From: an uncultured Bacilli bacterium
GTDB lineage: Bacteria > Bacillota_I > Bacilli_A > RFN20 > CAG-631
Length of the DNA: 45,561 bases
Assembly: GCA_934215405.1 (NCBI GenBank)
Contig: CAKPZU010000004.1
Coordinates: 1 to 45,561, forward strand
Direction of reading: 5' to 3'
The notes under the pieces are model-generated. The model saw nothing but the letters and a program-made list of their open reading frames with translations. It searched no databases and was not told the origin of the DNA. Shown here piece by piece: positions 22,932 to 32,641 of the stretch. Both the position numbers and the translations under genes were made by a program. The first letter of the stretch is position 1. The number at the start of each line of letters is the position of its first letter.

Positions 22932-23279
22932 TTATCCTAAAACAATAAGTACATCTTTATTGTTTACAGTATTTCCTTTGCTTACTTTAATTTCAACTAC
23001 TTTACCTTCAACAGTTGCAGGAACTTCATTTTCAAGTTTCATAGCTTCAATTACAGCAACAGTTTGACCTTTTTTAACAAAATCTCCAACCTTAACAGTA
23101 ATATCAACAATTTTTCCACCAATTGGAGCTAAAATTGTAGCGCCTGCTGTGCTTACAGATACTGGTGCACTAGTTGTAGTCGCACTAGGTGTAGCAGTTA
23201 CTGATCCATTTACATTTTCTACTGCTTCAAGTTCTACTTCAAATACTTTTCCATTAACTTTTACTCTATACTTTTTCAT
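22932..23279 (-). CDS. Biotin carrier protein of the decarboxylase complex
   Basis: A 115-residue biotin carboxyl carrier protein. N-terminal residues 1-25 form a short beta segment (KKYRVKVNGKVFEVE), followed by a flexible Ala/Ser/Thr/Pro linker (25-47) and a biotinyl domain (48-115) with EAMKLENEVPA, where Lys81 is biotinylated. It shuttles carboxybiotin from the alpha to the beta subunit. In many OAD complexes this domain is fused to alpha; here it is a separate gene, as in methylmalonyl-CoA decarboxylase. It starts one base after the small membrane subunit ends. Its ligase is probably the BioY-BirA fusion in the same operon. Confidence 0.95.
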   Translation of the reverse strand: MKKYRVKVNGKVFEVELEAVENVNGSVTATPSATTTSAPVSVSTAGATILAPIGGKIVDITVKVGDFVKKGQTVAVIEAMKLENEVPATVEGKVVEIKVSKGNTVNNKDVLIVLG

Positions 23280-23280
23280 T

Positions 23281-23610
23281 TTATTTTACCTCTCTTACAT
23301 TAATAACTTTAACGTCTTTTTTAATTTCATTACGATAATCAATTGTTGCAACCAAAATAGCTGCCATTACATCTTCATCATTATAATCAACTGTTGTTGT
23401 ATTTGTTTCAACATTGTTATTACTATTATTAGTAACTTCTGCTTTAGTTTCCTTTTTACTATTTATAGCAAGAGAAACTAAATTTGAAACTAAAATAATA
23501 ACAGCTAATACAGTAAACACAATTAAAATTGCAACTAAAGCACATAAAGCCCCTTCGCCTAATGCTTCAACGCCTTCTTTTGAACCATCTAATATAGCTA
23601 AATAATTCAT
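23281..23610 (-). CDS. Small membrane subunit, OadG-like gamma chain
   Basis: A 109-residue protein with one membrane helix (about 25-48), a charged/Asn-rich linker, and a C-terminal segment with EDVMAAILVATIDYRNE. That last block matches the A-A-I-x-A-A-I motif at the end of OadG/MmdD-type subunits. This subunit tethers alpha and beta and stabilises the complex. Position between alpha and biotin carrier supports the call. GGAGGGG precedes ATG 23610. Confidence 0.8.
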   Translation of the reverse strand: MNYLAILDGSKEGVEALGEGALCALVAILIVFTVLAVIILVSNLVSLAINSKKETKAEVTNNSNNNVETNTTTVDYNDEDVMAAILVATIDYRNEIKKDVKVINVREVK

Positions 23611-23621
23611 ATTGCCCCTCC

Positions 23622-25004
23622 TTATAATATTACATTAAATTCTTCTACTTCATCCTCAACTGGTGTAGGAGAATATTTTTTCTTTAAAAATTCAAGAGCA
23701 ACATTTTCAAATAATGCAAGTGATAATACATCTTCATCACATTTAGCAATATCTTTATATTTTTCTTTTAATTTTTCAAATTCTGGTTCTAATAAATCTG
23801 CTGGCCTACAAGTAATTACTTCGTCATCACCAATAATCTTATGCTTAACTTCTTCATTAACTGGTGATGGTGCTTTACCATATTTACCATGAAGATAATC
23901 TTTAATTTCCTTAGCAACCATTTTATATCTTTCATTAGATAAAACATTTAATACAGCTTGAGTTCCAACCATTTGTGATAATGGAGTTACAAGTGGTGGA
24001 TAACCCATATCTTTTCTAACACGAGGTACTTCTTTTAATACATCATCATACTTATCTAAAGCATTTTGTCCCTTTAATTGATTCATTAAGTTTGAAAGCA
24101 TTCCACCTGGAACTTGATAAGTTAAAATGTTAGGATTAACTGATAAAGCTTTTGGATTTAATAAGCCATTAGCAACATACTTAGCACGGATTTGTTCCAT
24201 TAATGGTTCAGCCTCATGTATAGCATCCATATTTAAATTAGGATCATACTTAGTTCCCTTTAAAGCAACATTAAAGGCTTGTGTTGAAGGTTGAGCTGTA
24301 CCACCTGATAATGGAGATAAGCAAGTATCTATAATATCAACTCCAGCTTTAATAGCTTCAAGATAAGTCATTTCACAAATACCACCAGTACAATGTGAAT
24401 GTAATTCAATTGGAAGCTTTGTATTTTTCTTTAAGGCAGTAATTAATTTTTTAGCATCTTGTGGAGTTAATACACCAGCCATATCCTTAATACATAAAGA
24501 GTCAGCACCTAATGCTTCAACTTCCTTAGCAAGATTTACATAGTAGTCAATTGTATGAACTGGTGATGTAGTATAAGATAAAGCTATTTGACATTCGCCC
24601 CCATACTTTTTAGTAGAAATTACAGCTTGCTTTAAATTTCTAATATCATTTAAAGCATCAAATACACGAATAATATCAATACCATTTTCAATAGATTTTT
24701 TACAAAACATATCTACAACATCATCAGAATAATGACGATACCCTAAAATGTTTTGCCCTCTAAACAACATTTGTAGTTTAGTTTTTTTGCAAACTTCTCT
24801 TACTTTTCTAAGTCTTTCCCATGGATCCTCATTTAGAAATCTTAGACAAGCATCAAATGTTGCACCGCCCCAAACCTCAAGAGCGTAATAATTTGCGTTA
24901 TCAAGCACTTTAGCAAGTCGTACAACCTCTTCAGTTGTCATTCTTGTTGCAAATAAAGATTGGTGCCCATCACGTAAACTTGTTTCAACAATTTTAACTC
25001 CCAT
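23622..25004 (-). CDS. oadA: Oxaloacetate decarboxylase alpha subunit (carboxyltransferase)
   Basis: Transfers the carboxyl group from oxaloacetate to biotin, leaving pyruvate. The TIM-barrel begins VETSLRDGHQSLFATRM (metal-binding Asp), followed by LFRGQN, which is characteristic of pyruvate/oxaloacetate carboxyltransferases (5S/PycB type), CIKDMAGVL (carbamylated Lys candidate) and ELHSHCTGG (metal His pair). The post-barrel PYC_OADA domain runs about 290-450. At 460 residues it lacks the C-terminal biotin domain, which is supplied by the separate carrier gene. It is the first gene of a five-gene operon behind a structured leader. AAGGAGG lies 5 bases before ATG 25004. Methylmalonyl-CoA decarboxylase is excluded by the alpha-subunit type. 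Confidence 0.93.
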   Translation of the reverse strand: MGVKIVETSLRDGHQSLFATRMTTEEVVRLAKVLDNANYYALEVWGGATFDACLRFLNEDPWERLRKVREVCKKTKLQMLFRGQNILGYRHYSDDVVDMFCKKSIENGIDIIRVFDALNDIRNLKQAVISTKKYGGECQIALSYTTSPVHTIDYYVNLAKEVEALGADSLCIKDMAGVLTPQDAKKLITALKKNTKLPIELHSHCTGGICEMTYLEAIKAGVDIIDTCLSPLSGGTAQPSTQAFNVALKGTKYDPNLNMDAIHEAEPLMEQIRAKYVANGLLNPKALSVNPNILTYQVPGGMLSNLMNQLKGQNALDKYDDVLKEVPRVRKDMGYPPLVTPLSQMVGTQAVLNVLSNERYKMVAKEIKDYLHGKYGKAPSPVNEEVKHKIIGDDEVITCRPADLLEPEFEKLKEKYKDIAKCDEDVLSLALFENVALEFLKKKYSPTPVEDEVEEFNVIL

Positions 25005-25022
25005 AGTTCCTCCTTATTTATA

Positions 25023-25133
25023 TATGCTTTAAGTTAAGCATATTGTTTATTTAAAGATAATTTTATTATCTTTTTTTACGATTAATTTTGTAAAATCGCA
25101 ATTTAATTTTGGACTCTTAAAACAAACCCAAAA
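25023..25133 (-). promoter_or_regulatory. Structured leader of the oad operon (four hairpins)
   Basis: The minus-strand leader between promoter and oadA (about 130 nt) holds four successive inverted repeats: 25107-25133 (UUUUGGG/UCCAAAA), 25079-25098 (CGAUU/AAUCG), 25053-25073 (a 9-bp stem with a 3-base loop) and 25023-25042 (UAUGCUU/AAGCAUA), the last ending about 9 bases before the ribosome site. None is followed by a U-run on the minus strand, so this is not a classical attenuator. I match it to no known riboswitch. The 25053-25073 hairpin has a T-run on the plus strand and could terminate antisense transcription. Confidence 0.5.
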
Positions 25134-25141
25134 TCAAAATT

Positions 25142-25150
25142 ATTATATCA
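25142..25150 (-). promoter_or_regulatory. Extended -10 promoter of the oad operon
   Basis: On the minus strand TG-A-TATAAT, with consensus -10 at 25142-25147. The best -35 candidate is TTAACA at 19 bases, which is long, so the extended -10 is probably the main determinant. Start near 25135 gives a leader of about 130 nt. Confidence 0.6.
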
Positions 25151-25220
25151 TATTTTGGAATACATTTGTTAATATATTTTTAAATATAGTTTATAAATTT
25201 CTACGAAACAACAAATCTTG

Positions 25221-25256
25221 ACGCAAAAAGAAAAAGTACAACTATTAAGCCGTACT
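25221..25256 (-). terminator. Intrinsic terminator of the trkA-trkH operon
   Basis: On the minus strand AGTACGGC / GTTGTACT forms an 8-bp stem (two G-U pairs) with a 6-base loop, followed by T5-C-T5. It begins 5 bases after the trkH stop. Confidence 0.82.
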
Positions 25257-25260
25257 CCTC

Positions 25261-26736
25261 TTATTGCTTTTTTAACCAAACTTTTATATTAAATAAAATT
25301 AATATTGGATATATTTCAAGTCTACCAATTAGCATTGCTATTGATAAGACTATCTTTGATAAGACACTAAAAGATGCAAAACTTCCTTGTGTTCCAATTA
25401 CTCTTCCAAGCCCTGGTCCAACATTATTAATGCATGTAGTTATAGCAGTTAAATTTGTCACAAAATCAAAATTATCAAAGGATAGTATTAGTAAGCCAAC
25501 GCTAAGCAAAGTCATTATTAAGCCAAAATAATTAGTTACTCCCTTTACTACCTCATCATCAATAGTGCTTCCTTCAAAGCGAATATTTAAAACACTATTT
25601 GGGTGAATAACCTTTATAATTTCCCTTTTAAATGATTTTAATAATATAACTATTCTTGTCACCTTAATTCCACCAGCCGTTGAACCAGCACACCCTCCAA
25701 TAAACATCAAAATAAATAAAATTGTTTGTGAAAGCATTGGCCAATTTTCAAAACTTGCTGTTGCAAAGCCGGTGGTTGTAATAATTGAAGACACCTGAAA
25801 TAATGAATCCTTAAAAGCTAAAGCTAATGAACTATAGACATTTGGCATTAATGTATGAATATTAATAGCAATTGAAACTATACTTACAAATACAATTCCT
25901 AAATACCACCATAATTCTTCGCTTTTTAAGGCTTGCTTAGCTTTTTTAGCTATTAATAAATAATAAATATTAAAATTTACGCCAAATACTAGCATAAATA
26001 TTGCAATTACAATTTGTGAATACGTACTATAATAGCCAATACTTTTACTTCTTATACCAAATCCACCAGTTCCAGCTGTTGAAAAAGAATTAACTATTGC
26101 ATCATAAAATGGCATATCAATTGTTAAAAACATTATTTCAATAACAGTTAATGTAAAATAAATTAAATACAAAATTCTTGCTGTCACTTTAATCTTTGAC
26201 ACTAGTTTTCCAACCTGAGGTCCAGTTGATTCAGCTTTTAAAATGAAAATACTTTGCCCATCTGACTTTGGAAGAATTGCTAAAAAGAAAACAAGAACTC
26301 CCATTCCTCCAATCCAGTGGGAAAAGCTTCGCCAAAATAATAAGCCTTTTGCTTTTTCATACCACACATCAACATTTGTTATAACACTAGCTCCTGTTGT
26401 AGTAAAGCCTGATACAATTTCAAAGAAGGCATCAATAAAGCTTAATTTAGTTTCACTAACATTATTTAAAACAAATGGCAAACAGCCAAATAAAGATAAG
26501 ACAACCCAAGATAATCCTACTATTATAAAGCCATCCTTAGCATACATTACTTCTTTTTTTGGCTTCTTTAAAGTTAAAAGAATTCCTAAAATTAATAAAA
26601 CTGTAATAGGTATTACAAAAGATAAAACATAACTATATTCATTATATATTAAAGTAACAATTAAAGGAAAAATCATTAATACAGCTTCAATATTTAAAAT
26701 ATTCCCTAATGTTTGAAAAATTTTTCTATAATTCAT
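25261..26736 (-). CDS. trkH: Potassium uptake protein TrkH (membrane subunit)
   Basis: The pore-forming subunit of a Trk/Ktr K+ uptake system. It has about ten membrane helices with four pore loops; selectivity-filter-like segments are visible in SGFTTTGASV, STAGTGGFG, TTTGFAT and NNVGPGLG. At 491 residues it matches TrkH. The frame is open to ATG 26763, but this would overlap trkA; GGAG lies 7 bases before ATG 26736, which follows the trkA stop by 4 bases and is preferred. It depends on the cytosolic TrkA ring encoded just upstream. Confidence 0.94.
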   Translation of the reverse strand: MNYRKIFQTLGNILNIEAVLMIFPLIVTLIYNEYSYVLSFVIPITVLLILGILLTLKKPKKEVMYAKDGFIIVGLSWVVLSLFGCLPFVLNNVSETKLSFIDAFFEIVSGFTTTGASVITNVDVWYEKAKGLLFWRSFSHWIGGMGVLVFFLAILPKSDGQSIFILKAESTGPQVGKLVSKIKVTARILYLIYFTLTVIEIMFLTIDMPFYDAIVNSFSTAGTGGFGIRSKSIGYYSTYSQIVIAIFMLVFGVNFNIYYLLIAKKAKQALKSEELWWYLGIVFVSIVSIAINIHTLMPNVYSSLALAFKDSLFQVSSIITTTGFATASFENWPMLSQTILFILMFIGGCAGSTAGGIKVTRIVILLKSFKREIIKVIHPNSVLNIRFEGSTIDDEVVKGVTNYFGLIMTLLSVGLLILSFDNFDFVTNLTAITTCINNVGPGLGRVIGTQGSFASFSVLSKIVLSIAMLIGRLEIYPILILFNIKVWLKKQ

Positions 26737-26740
26737 AATA

Positions 26741-28099
26741 TTACTCCAATATTTCGGATACATCCATTAAGGAAGTATTAGTTGTAACAATTACAACGCT
26801 ATCGAGCGGTTCAAGAGTATCCTTACCACTTGGAATAATCACTTGATTTTCTCTTATAATGCAAGCAAGTAAATAGTTCTTTTTAATATGCAAATCCTTT
26901 AAAGGAATAGAAGTATAGCTTGTAGCCTTTGAAATAACAAATTCTAAAGCTTCTACCTTGTTTCCGACTAAACGATATAATGTTTTAAATTCACTATCTA
27001 AAGTATTGGCCATCCCTCTAACATAACGAATTATATGAGAAGAAAAGATTTCCTTTGGAGAAACTACTATATCTAAGCCAACATTTTTTAAAATCAAATC
27101 ATAATTACTATTGCTTACTTTAGTAACAACCTTTTTAAGATTTAAGGTATTAGCAAATGACGAGATAACAATATTGGTTTCGTCCATCCCTGTTAATGAA
27201 ACTGTCGAATCAACATCACTAATCCCTTCAGATAATAATAATTTTTGATTAGTTCCTTCACCATTTATAATTAAAGCCTTTGGGAGCAGTTCACTTAATA
27301 CCTTGCATATATTCTTATCCTTTTCAATGATTTTCACAGAAATATTATTTTCAAGTAGCATAGACGCTAAATAATAAGTAATTTTTCCACCACCAATAAT
27401 CATTGTAGATGATAGCCTACTTTGTACTAACTTCAACTTTTTAAAAGCTGTAGCTAATTCTTTACTATCAGCAGTAACATATACATAATCGCCATCTTTT
27501 AAAGTAAAATCACCATTAGGAATGATTACTTCTTCATTTCGTTTAACAGCACAAATTAAGATTTTAACCTTATATTTATCACGGATTTTCACTAAAGATG
27601 TATCCTTTAATAAGGAATTAGCATCAATTTTAATTTCAACCAAATCAACCTTTCCATTAGCAAATGATTCGACTTGTAAAGCGCTAGGATAACGTAAAAT
27701 CCTAAATATTTCTATTGCTGTATCTAAATCAGGATTTAAAGTCATACTAATTCCAAGTTCATTGTGCATTAATTGGGCTTGTAAGGCATATTCTGGATTT
27801 CTAACACGGGCAATTGTTTGATTAACACCTAGCTTTTTAGCGACTAAGCAACATAAAATATTAGCTTCATCAGTAGAAGTTGTAGCTATTAATAAATCTG
27901 TATCTTTACCATCAAAGGCTTCCTTTTGTGTTAAATAACTAGCTCCATTCCCACAATATCCCTTAACATCAAATTGACCAACAATATCTTCAATAATTGA
28001 TTGTTTTGTATCAATTACAATGATATTATGATTTTCTTTAGATAGATGCTCAGTTAGCTCTATTCCAAATTTTCCTAATCCCACTATTACAATATTCAT
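26741..28099 (-). CDS. trkA: Trk system NAD-binding regulatory protein TrkA
   Basis: A cytosolic RCK protein that gates TrkH in response to nucleotides. It has two tandem RCK_N/RCK_C units, giving 452 residues, the usual TrkA size. The first Rossmann motif is VIVGLGKFG (about residues 4-12) with an acidic end in IIVID; the second is MIIGGGKITYYLA (about residue 228) with IIEKD. RCK_C domains lie at about 140-222 and 370-452. TTGGAGAC precedes ATG 28099. It is the first gene of a two-gene operon with trkH, having its own promoter directly after the pullulanase stop. Confidence 0.95.
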   Translation of the reverse strand: MNIVIVGLGKFGIELTEHLSKENHNIIVIDTKQSIIEDIVGQFDVKGYCGNGASYLTQKEAFDGKDTDLLIATTSTDEANILCCLVAKKLGVNQTIARVRNPEYALQAQLMHNELGISMTLNPDLDTAIEIFRILRYPSALQVESFANGKVDLVEIKIDANSLLKDTSLVKIRDKYKVKILICAVKRNEEVIIPNGDFTLKDGDYVYVTADSKELATAFKKLKLVQSRLSSTMIIGGGKITYYLASMLLENNISVKIIEKDKNICKVLSELLPKALIINGEGTNQKLLLSEGISDVDSTVSLTGMDETNIVISSFANTLNLKKVVTKVSNSNYDLILKNVGLDIVVSPKEIFSSHIIRYVRGMANTLDSEFKTLYRLVGNKVEALEFVISKATSYTSIPLKDLHIKKNYLLACIIRENQVIIPSGKDTLEPLDSVVIVTTNTSLMDVSEILE

Positions 28100-28126
28100 A
28101 TTTTCGTCTCCAATAAAACTATAGGT

Positions 28127-28155
28127 ATAATATCACACTTAGTAAAGCTTAACAA
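28127..28155 (-). promoter_or_regulatory. Promoter of trkA-trkH
   Basis: On the minus strand TTGTTA (28150-28155), a 17-base spacer and TATTAT (28127-28132), with TG one base upstream of the -10 (extended -10). The -35 lies directly after the pulA stop codon. Confidence 0.75.
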
Positions 28156-30201
28156 TTATTTAATAAACATATTAAATGAAAATGGTGATAGCTTTACTAT
28201 TTTATAAAGCTTATCCTTTTCATTTGTATAACCCCATTGGTTGGCATAATAAATATATTCATTATCTAAATCAATTATTTGTGTTTTATTAAGTACATTA
28301 AATATTAATAGAACAATACTTCCATTTACTGCATAGGTGATTTTTAAAACTCCATTTTTCAATATTTGTCCATCAATTGAATTTAATATTTGCTTTCTGT
28401 TTGTTAATCTAAAGCAATTAAATTCCTTACGTATCTTAATAAAATCCTTTAAAGCTTTAATATTTTTATTATATATATCGACATTTTTCCATCTTATCAT
28501 GTTAATATCGTCACTAGCATTATAAGAGTTTTCAATACCAAATTTGCTCCTATTAAATTCGACACCTTGATGTAAAAAAGGAATTCCTTGAGCTAGTATT
28601 GTTGATGCAATACAGCATAATTGAATATTATTTCTTTCTTCATCACTACATTCCTTGTTAATTATTTTTAATTTATCAAATAAGGTGTAATTATCATGGC
28701 ATTCAACATAATTAATGGAAGATTTAGCATTAATAAAATAGCCGTCATTTTCAATACTTCCTCGCATTACATGTAAAAATGGCACTAAAAGGCTTGTATT
28801 GCCATTTAAAAAGCCTTTTTCACCATTAACTTTACCAGAAACGATGTCTCTAAATATATCGTTAAAGAAAGATATTTCACTCATTTTATTAGCATTAGTT
28901 AAGGAAGCTCTAAGCGATTCATTTAAAAAGCTTGGCATATTCCAACCTTCACCATAGCTTATAAATGAAGAATTTATTTTTTTGCATTCATTATGAATAT
29001 CCATAATTAAATCCTTATTTAAAATTCCCATTAAATCATATCTATAGCCATCTATTTTATAAAATTGAACATAACGAATAGCCATATCCTTTAAATATTT
29101 ATAAACCATTTTTTTTGTTGTATCTATATCATTACCGCAAAATGATCCATTAGATAAATTACCATTCCTATCCATTAAATAAAAATAATTTGGTACTATT
29201 TTGTTGTAAATAGACTCTTTAAAGAAATAAGTGTGATTAAAAACAACATCAAATGTTACTCTCAAATTATTTTTATGTAGCTCATTAATAACATTTTTTA
29301 TTTCCTTAATTCTTAAATAAGGGTCATTGGGGTTTTTAGAAAATGAGCCTTCAATAACATTATAGCAAAAAGGATCATAGCCCCAATTATATTTTTTAAA
29401 CTCATCATCTTCATCAACTGTTACAAAGTCTAAAACTGGCATAAATTGAATATGACTAACACCTAATTGCTTCAAATAGTCAATCCCTATTGAATGACCA
29501 TTTTTACTTTTTAAATTATGCCTTAAAAAAGCATCAAATTTACCTTTAACATCATTTCCAAGTTCACCAGATGCTGAAAAATCTCTAATTGAAACCTCAT
29601 AAATTATGCAATCAGTGCTATTATTAATAAGTGGTAAAGTAATATTTTCATCACTAAATTCATTTAAATCAATAACAGCACTTTTTTTAGAATTAGCTGT
29701 TGATGAAAAACTATAAGGATCACATACATTATGGGTTATACCATTATTAGTTACTTTATAGTAATATAAAGCGTTTTTCAAATCCTTTGTAATAGATATT
29801 TGAAATACTCCTTTTTCTTGATATTCCATTTCTTCAATAAACTCTTGTTTATTAATCTCATAAGCTAGCTCTACCTTACTAGCAAGTGGTGCCCATAGCT
29901 TAAAGGTTGTTTTATTTTTGCTATATGCTGCACCTAAATCATTCTTATCATAATAAAACATTTCGTCAAATTCTTCATCCTTAACAAAATATCTTATTTC
30001 TAAATTGCATTTTTCAGCAAAGTCATTGCTAATAATATATTTTTGTTTTAAATCAATATTTATATCTATTCTATAAACAAATAAATTATCTTTTTTACAA
30101 ATTAAAAAAGACGCGAAAGAATCACCATTTATTTTAAATGATGATTCCTTATCACATTCAATTGTTATAAAATTCTTATAATCTAAATAAGCCTTTAACA
30201 T
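28156..30201 (-). CDS. pulA: Type I pullulanase (GH13 debranching enzyme)
   Basis: Hydrolyses alpha-1,6 branch points of glycogen and related glucans inside the cell. An N-terminal CBM48-like domain (about residues 80-180, with FKLWAPLASKVELAY) precedes the GH13 barrel. YNWGYDP is the pullulanase type I signature; catalytic motifs are VVFNHTY, GYRYDLMG (nucleophile Asp), YGEGWNM (acid/base Glu) and VECHDN. The protein has 681 residues and no signal peptide. It is the last gene of glgB-glgP-pulA, 2 bases after the phosphorylase. It removes the limit-dextrin branches left by phosphorylase. Confidence 0.95.
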   Translation of the reverse strand: MLKAYLDYKNFITIECDKESSFKINGDSFASFLICKKDNLFVYRIDINIDLKQKYIISNDFAEKCNLEIRYFVKDEEFDEMFYYDKNDLGAAYSKNKTTFKLWAPLASKVELAYEINKQEFIEEMEYQEKGVFQISITKDLKNALYYYKVTNNGITHNVCDPYSFSSTANSKKSAVIDLNEFSDENITLPLINNSTDCIIYEVSIRDFSASGELGNDVKGKFDAFLRHNLKSKNGHSIGIDYLKQLGVSHIQFMPVLDFVTVDEDDEFKKYNWGYDPFCYNVIEGSFSKNPNDPYLRIKEIKNVINELHKNNLRVTFDVVFNHTYFFKESIYNKIVPNYFYLMDRNGNLSNGSFCGNDIDTTKKMVYKYLKDMAIRYVQFYKIDGYRYDLMGILNKDLIMDIHNECKKINSSFISYGEGWNMPSFLNESLRASLTNANKMSEISFFNDIFRDIVSGKVNGEKGFLNGNTSLLVPFLHVMRGSIENDGYFINAKSSINYVECHDNYTLFDKLKIINKECSDEERNNIQLCCIASTILAQGIPFLHQGVEFNRSKFGIENSYNASDDINMIRWKNVDIYNKNIKALKDFIKIRKEFNCFRLTNRKQILNSIDGQILKNGVLKITYAVNGSIVLLIFNVLNKTQIIDLDNEYIYYANQWGYTNEKDKLYKIVKLSPFSFNMFIK

Positions 30202-30203
30202 AA

Positions 30204-32627
30204 TTAACTAATCTTTTCTAGTTTCCAAATATCATTTACATATTCATTAATTGTTCTATCACTTGAAAAATATGCTGAATTACTTATATTCACTAAGCAC
30301 TTTTTAGCCCATAAATGTCTATTTTGGTATTCATCATTAATTTTTTGTTGAGCTTCCTTATAGCTTTCGAAATCTTCAAGCAATAAGTATTCATCATTTT
30401 TATATAATAATTCATCAACTATCATTCTAAATTCATTAGTATTAGGATGCCAAGTTCCATCCATTAAGGAATTAATAATATCTCTAATTTCCTTATTGTT
30501 TGCAAAAATATTTAATGATGAGTAGGTACCACTGTCCTTGATTTGTTTCACTTCATCACTATTTAAACCAAAGATAACTATATTGTCATCCTTTACACGT
30601 GAGGCAATTTCAACATTAGCACCATCAAGTGTTCCTAAAGTAATAGCACCATTCATCATAAATTTCATATTACCAGTTCCGCTAGCTTCCTTACCAGCTA
30701 AAGAAATTTGTTCACTAACATCGGCAGCTGGTATTAATAATTCAGATGATGAAACGTCATAGTTTTCAATAAAGACTACCTTTATATATTTATTTACTGC
30801 TTCGTCATTATTGATTTTATTAGCCATACAATTGATTAATTCAATAACATTTTTAGCAAAAGCATATGAAGGAGCTGCCTTAGCACCAAAAATAAATGTG
30901 TGTGGATATGGCTTAAAACTACTATCATTTTTAATTCTTTGATATAGATAGATTATATGCATACAATTAAGTAATTGTCTTTTATAAGCATGTAATCTTT
31001 TTACTTGAATATCAAATATTGAAGTTGGATCAACATCAATATCATTTTTTTCTTTAATATATTTAGCTAATATTTCCTTACGTTTTTGCTTTATTTTCAA
31101 GAATTCATCTTGAATACCTTCATCATCTACATGATCCTTTAGGTTATTTAATAAATTAATATTTTCACAAATATTACCCTTACATACATCATTTAAAAGC
31201 TTTGTAAGCTCTGGATTACAATAAGCAAGCCAACATCTATGAGTCACACCATTTGTCTTATTATTGAATTTCTCAGGATATAAATCATAAAACTCACGCA
31301 TTTCTTGAGTTTTTAATATTTCTGTATGTAAAGCAGCAACACCGTTTACTGAAAATGAGCCAATAATTGCAAGATTAGCCATACGAACTTGCCCATCTTT
31401 AATAATCATCATCTTATCAATTCTATGCTCCAAAACATTTTTGCTTCTAGCAAAAATACAAAAGCGTCTGTTAATTTCTTCAATTATCATATAAATACGA
31501 GGAAGTAATGTCCTCACATAATCAACAGGCCATCTTTCAAGAGCTTCACTTAAAATAGTATGATTTGTATAAGCCATCATTGATGTTGTAATATTCCAAG
31601 CCTCGTCCCATTCTAAATAAAATTCATCAAGCAAAACTCTCATCATTTCGGCAACAGCAATTGCAGGATGAGTATCATTTAATTGGAAAACTAATTTTTC
31701 ATGAATATTATGAATTGTTTTATATTTTCTTAAATGTGATTTAATCATTGCAGCTATTCCAGCACAAACAAAGAAATATTGTTGCTTTAATCTTAAAATC
31801 TTTCCATGTTCTGTTGAATCATCTGGATATAATGATTGTGAAATTTCATTACATTCACTTAAATATGTTCCAAAGTCCTTGTTTTTTGGTAAAGCCTCAA
31901 TATCTGGTTCAGCAGACCAACAACGTAAAGTATTAACAACCTTGCCATTATAGCCTATCATAGGCATATCATATGGTACTGCCCTTACGCATTCAGCGTT
32001 TTCAAGTTCAAAGACAAAACGTCCATCATTACCAAATGGCCTTGTTATAACATTTCCATAAAATTTAACAGTAACCGCATGCTTTGGCTTTTTTATTTCA
32101 AAAGGATAATCAAGCTGTAGCCAATTATCAGGAATTTCAATTTGCTTTCCATCAACTATTTTTTGCCTAAAGAATCCATATTTATAGCGAATTGTATTCC
32201 CATGCCCTGGATAATTTAATGATGCTAATGAATCCATAAAGCAAGCAGCAAGCCTACCAAGGCCACCATTTCCAAGCCCTGCATCAGCTTCAAGGCTCAT
32301 AAGCTCCTGTAAATTAATATCTAAATCCTTTAAGCCTTCATTAATAATATCATAAATTCCAAGATTCATCATATTATTAAGCATCATTTTCCCAAGTAAA
32401 AACTCCATTGAAAAATATACCATTTCTCTTTGGCCTTTAGCTTGTATTTTTTCTTTAGTATCCTTCCAAGCAAGAGAGGCAAAGTCTCTAATCATTGTCC
32501 CTAAAACAATATAACGCTCAAAGCGATGCGATTCTTCAACTGAACGCCCATATGTTTCAATTATTCTATTAGTAAATGCTTGCTTAAATGTCTCGACATT
32601 TGAAAATATATTATTGTATTGGCTCAT
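30204..32627 (-). CDS. glgP: Glycogen/alpha-glucan phosphorylase
   Basis: Releases glucose-1-phosphate from the non-reducing ends of glycogen using phosphate and PLP. The PLP-lysine motif EASGTGNMKFMMNGA (Lys near residue 650) and the downstream LGTLDGANVEI are intact. The N-terminal half has EFLLGKMMLNN and LGNGGLGRLAACF. Length of 807 residues is normal for the GT35 family. AAAAGGAG precedes ATG 32627. It lies between branching enzyme and pullulanase in one transcript. Confidence 0.97.
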   Translation of the reverse strand: MSQYNNIFSNVETFKQAFTNRIIETYGRSVEESHRFERYIVLGTMIRDFASLAWKDTKEKIQAKGQREMVYFSMEFLLGKMMLNNMMNLGIYDIINEGLKDLDINLQELMSLEADAGLGNGGLGRLAACFMDSLASLNYPGHGNTIRYKYGFFRQKIVDGKQIEIPDNWLQLDYPFEIKKPKHAVTVKFYGNVITRPFGNDGRFVFELENAECVRAVPYDMPMIGYNGKVVNTLRCWSAEPDIEALPKNKDFGTYLSECNEISQSLYPDDSTEHGKILRLKQQYFFVCAGIAAMIKSHLRKYKTIHNIHEKLVFQLNDTHPAIAVAEMMRVLLDEFYLEWDEAWNITTSMMAYTNHTILSEALERWPVDYVRTLLPRIYMIIEEINRRFCIFARSKNVLEHRIDKMMIIKDGQVRMANLAIIGSFSVNGVAALHTEILKTQEMREFYDLYPEKFNNKTNGVTHRCWLAYCNPELTKLLNDVCKGNICENINLLNNLKDHVDDEGIQDEFLKIKQKRKEILAKYIKEKNDIDVDPTSIFDIQVKRLHAYKRQLLNCMHIIYLYQRIKNDSSFKPYPHTFIFGAKAAPSYAFAKNVIELINCMANKINNDEAVNKYIKVVFIENYDVSSSELLIPAADVSEQISLAGKEASGTGNMKFMMNGAITLGTLDGANVEIASRVKDDNIVIFGLNSDEVKQIKDSGTYSSLNIFANNKEIRDIINSLMDGTWHPNTNEFRMIVDELLYKNDEYLLLEDFESYKEAQQKINDEYQNRHLWAKKCLVNISNSAYFSSDRTINEYVNDIWKLEKIS

Positions 32628-32641
32628 AACTAACTCCTTTT

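Noticed and set aside
25053..25073. Terminator hairpin acting on the oad transcript
   Set aside because: Its T-run is on the plus strand, so it would stop only antisense transcription; on the coding strand the tail is TAAATAAAC.
26737..26763. TrkH start at 26763 overlapping trkA
   Set aside because: The GGAG ribosome site and 4-base gap after the trkA stop support ATG 26736.
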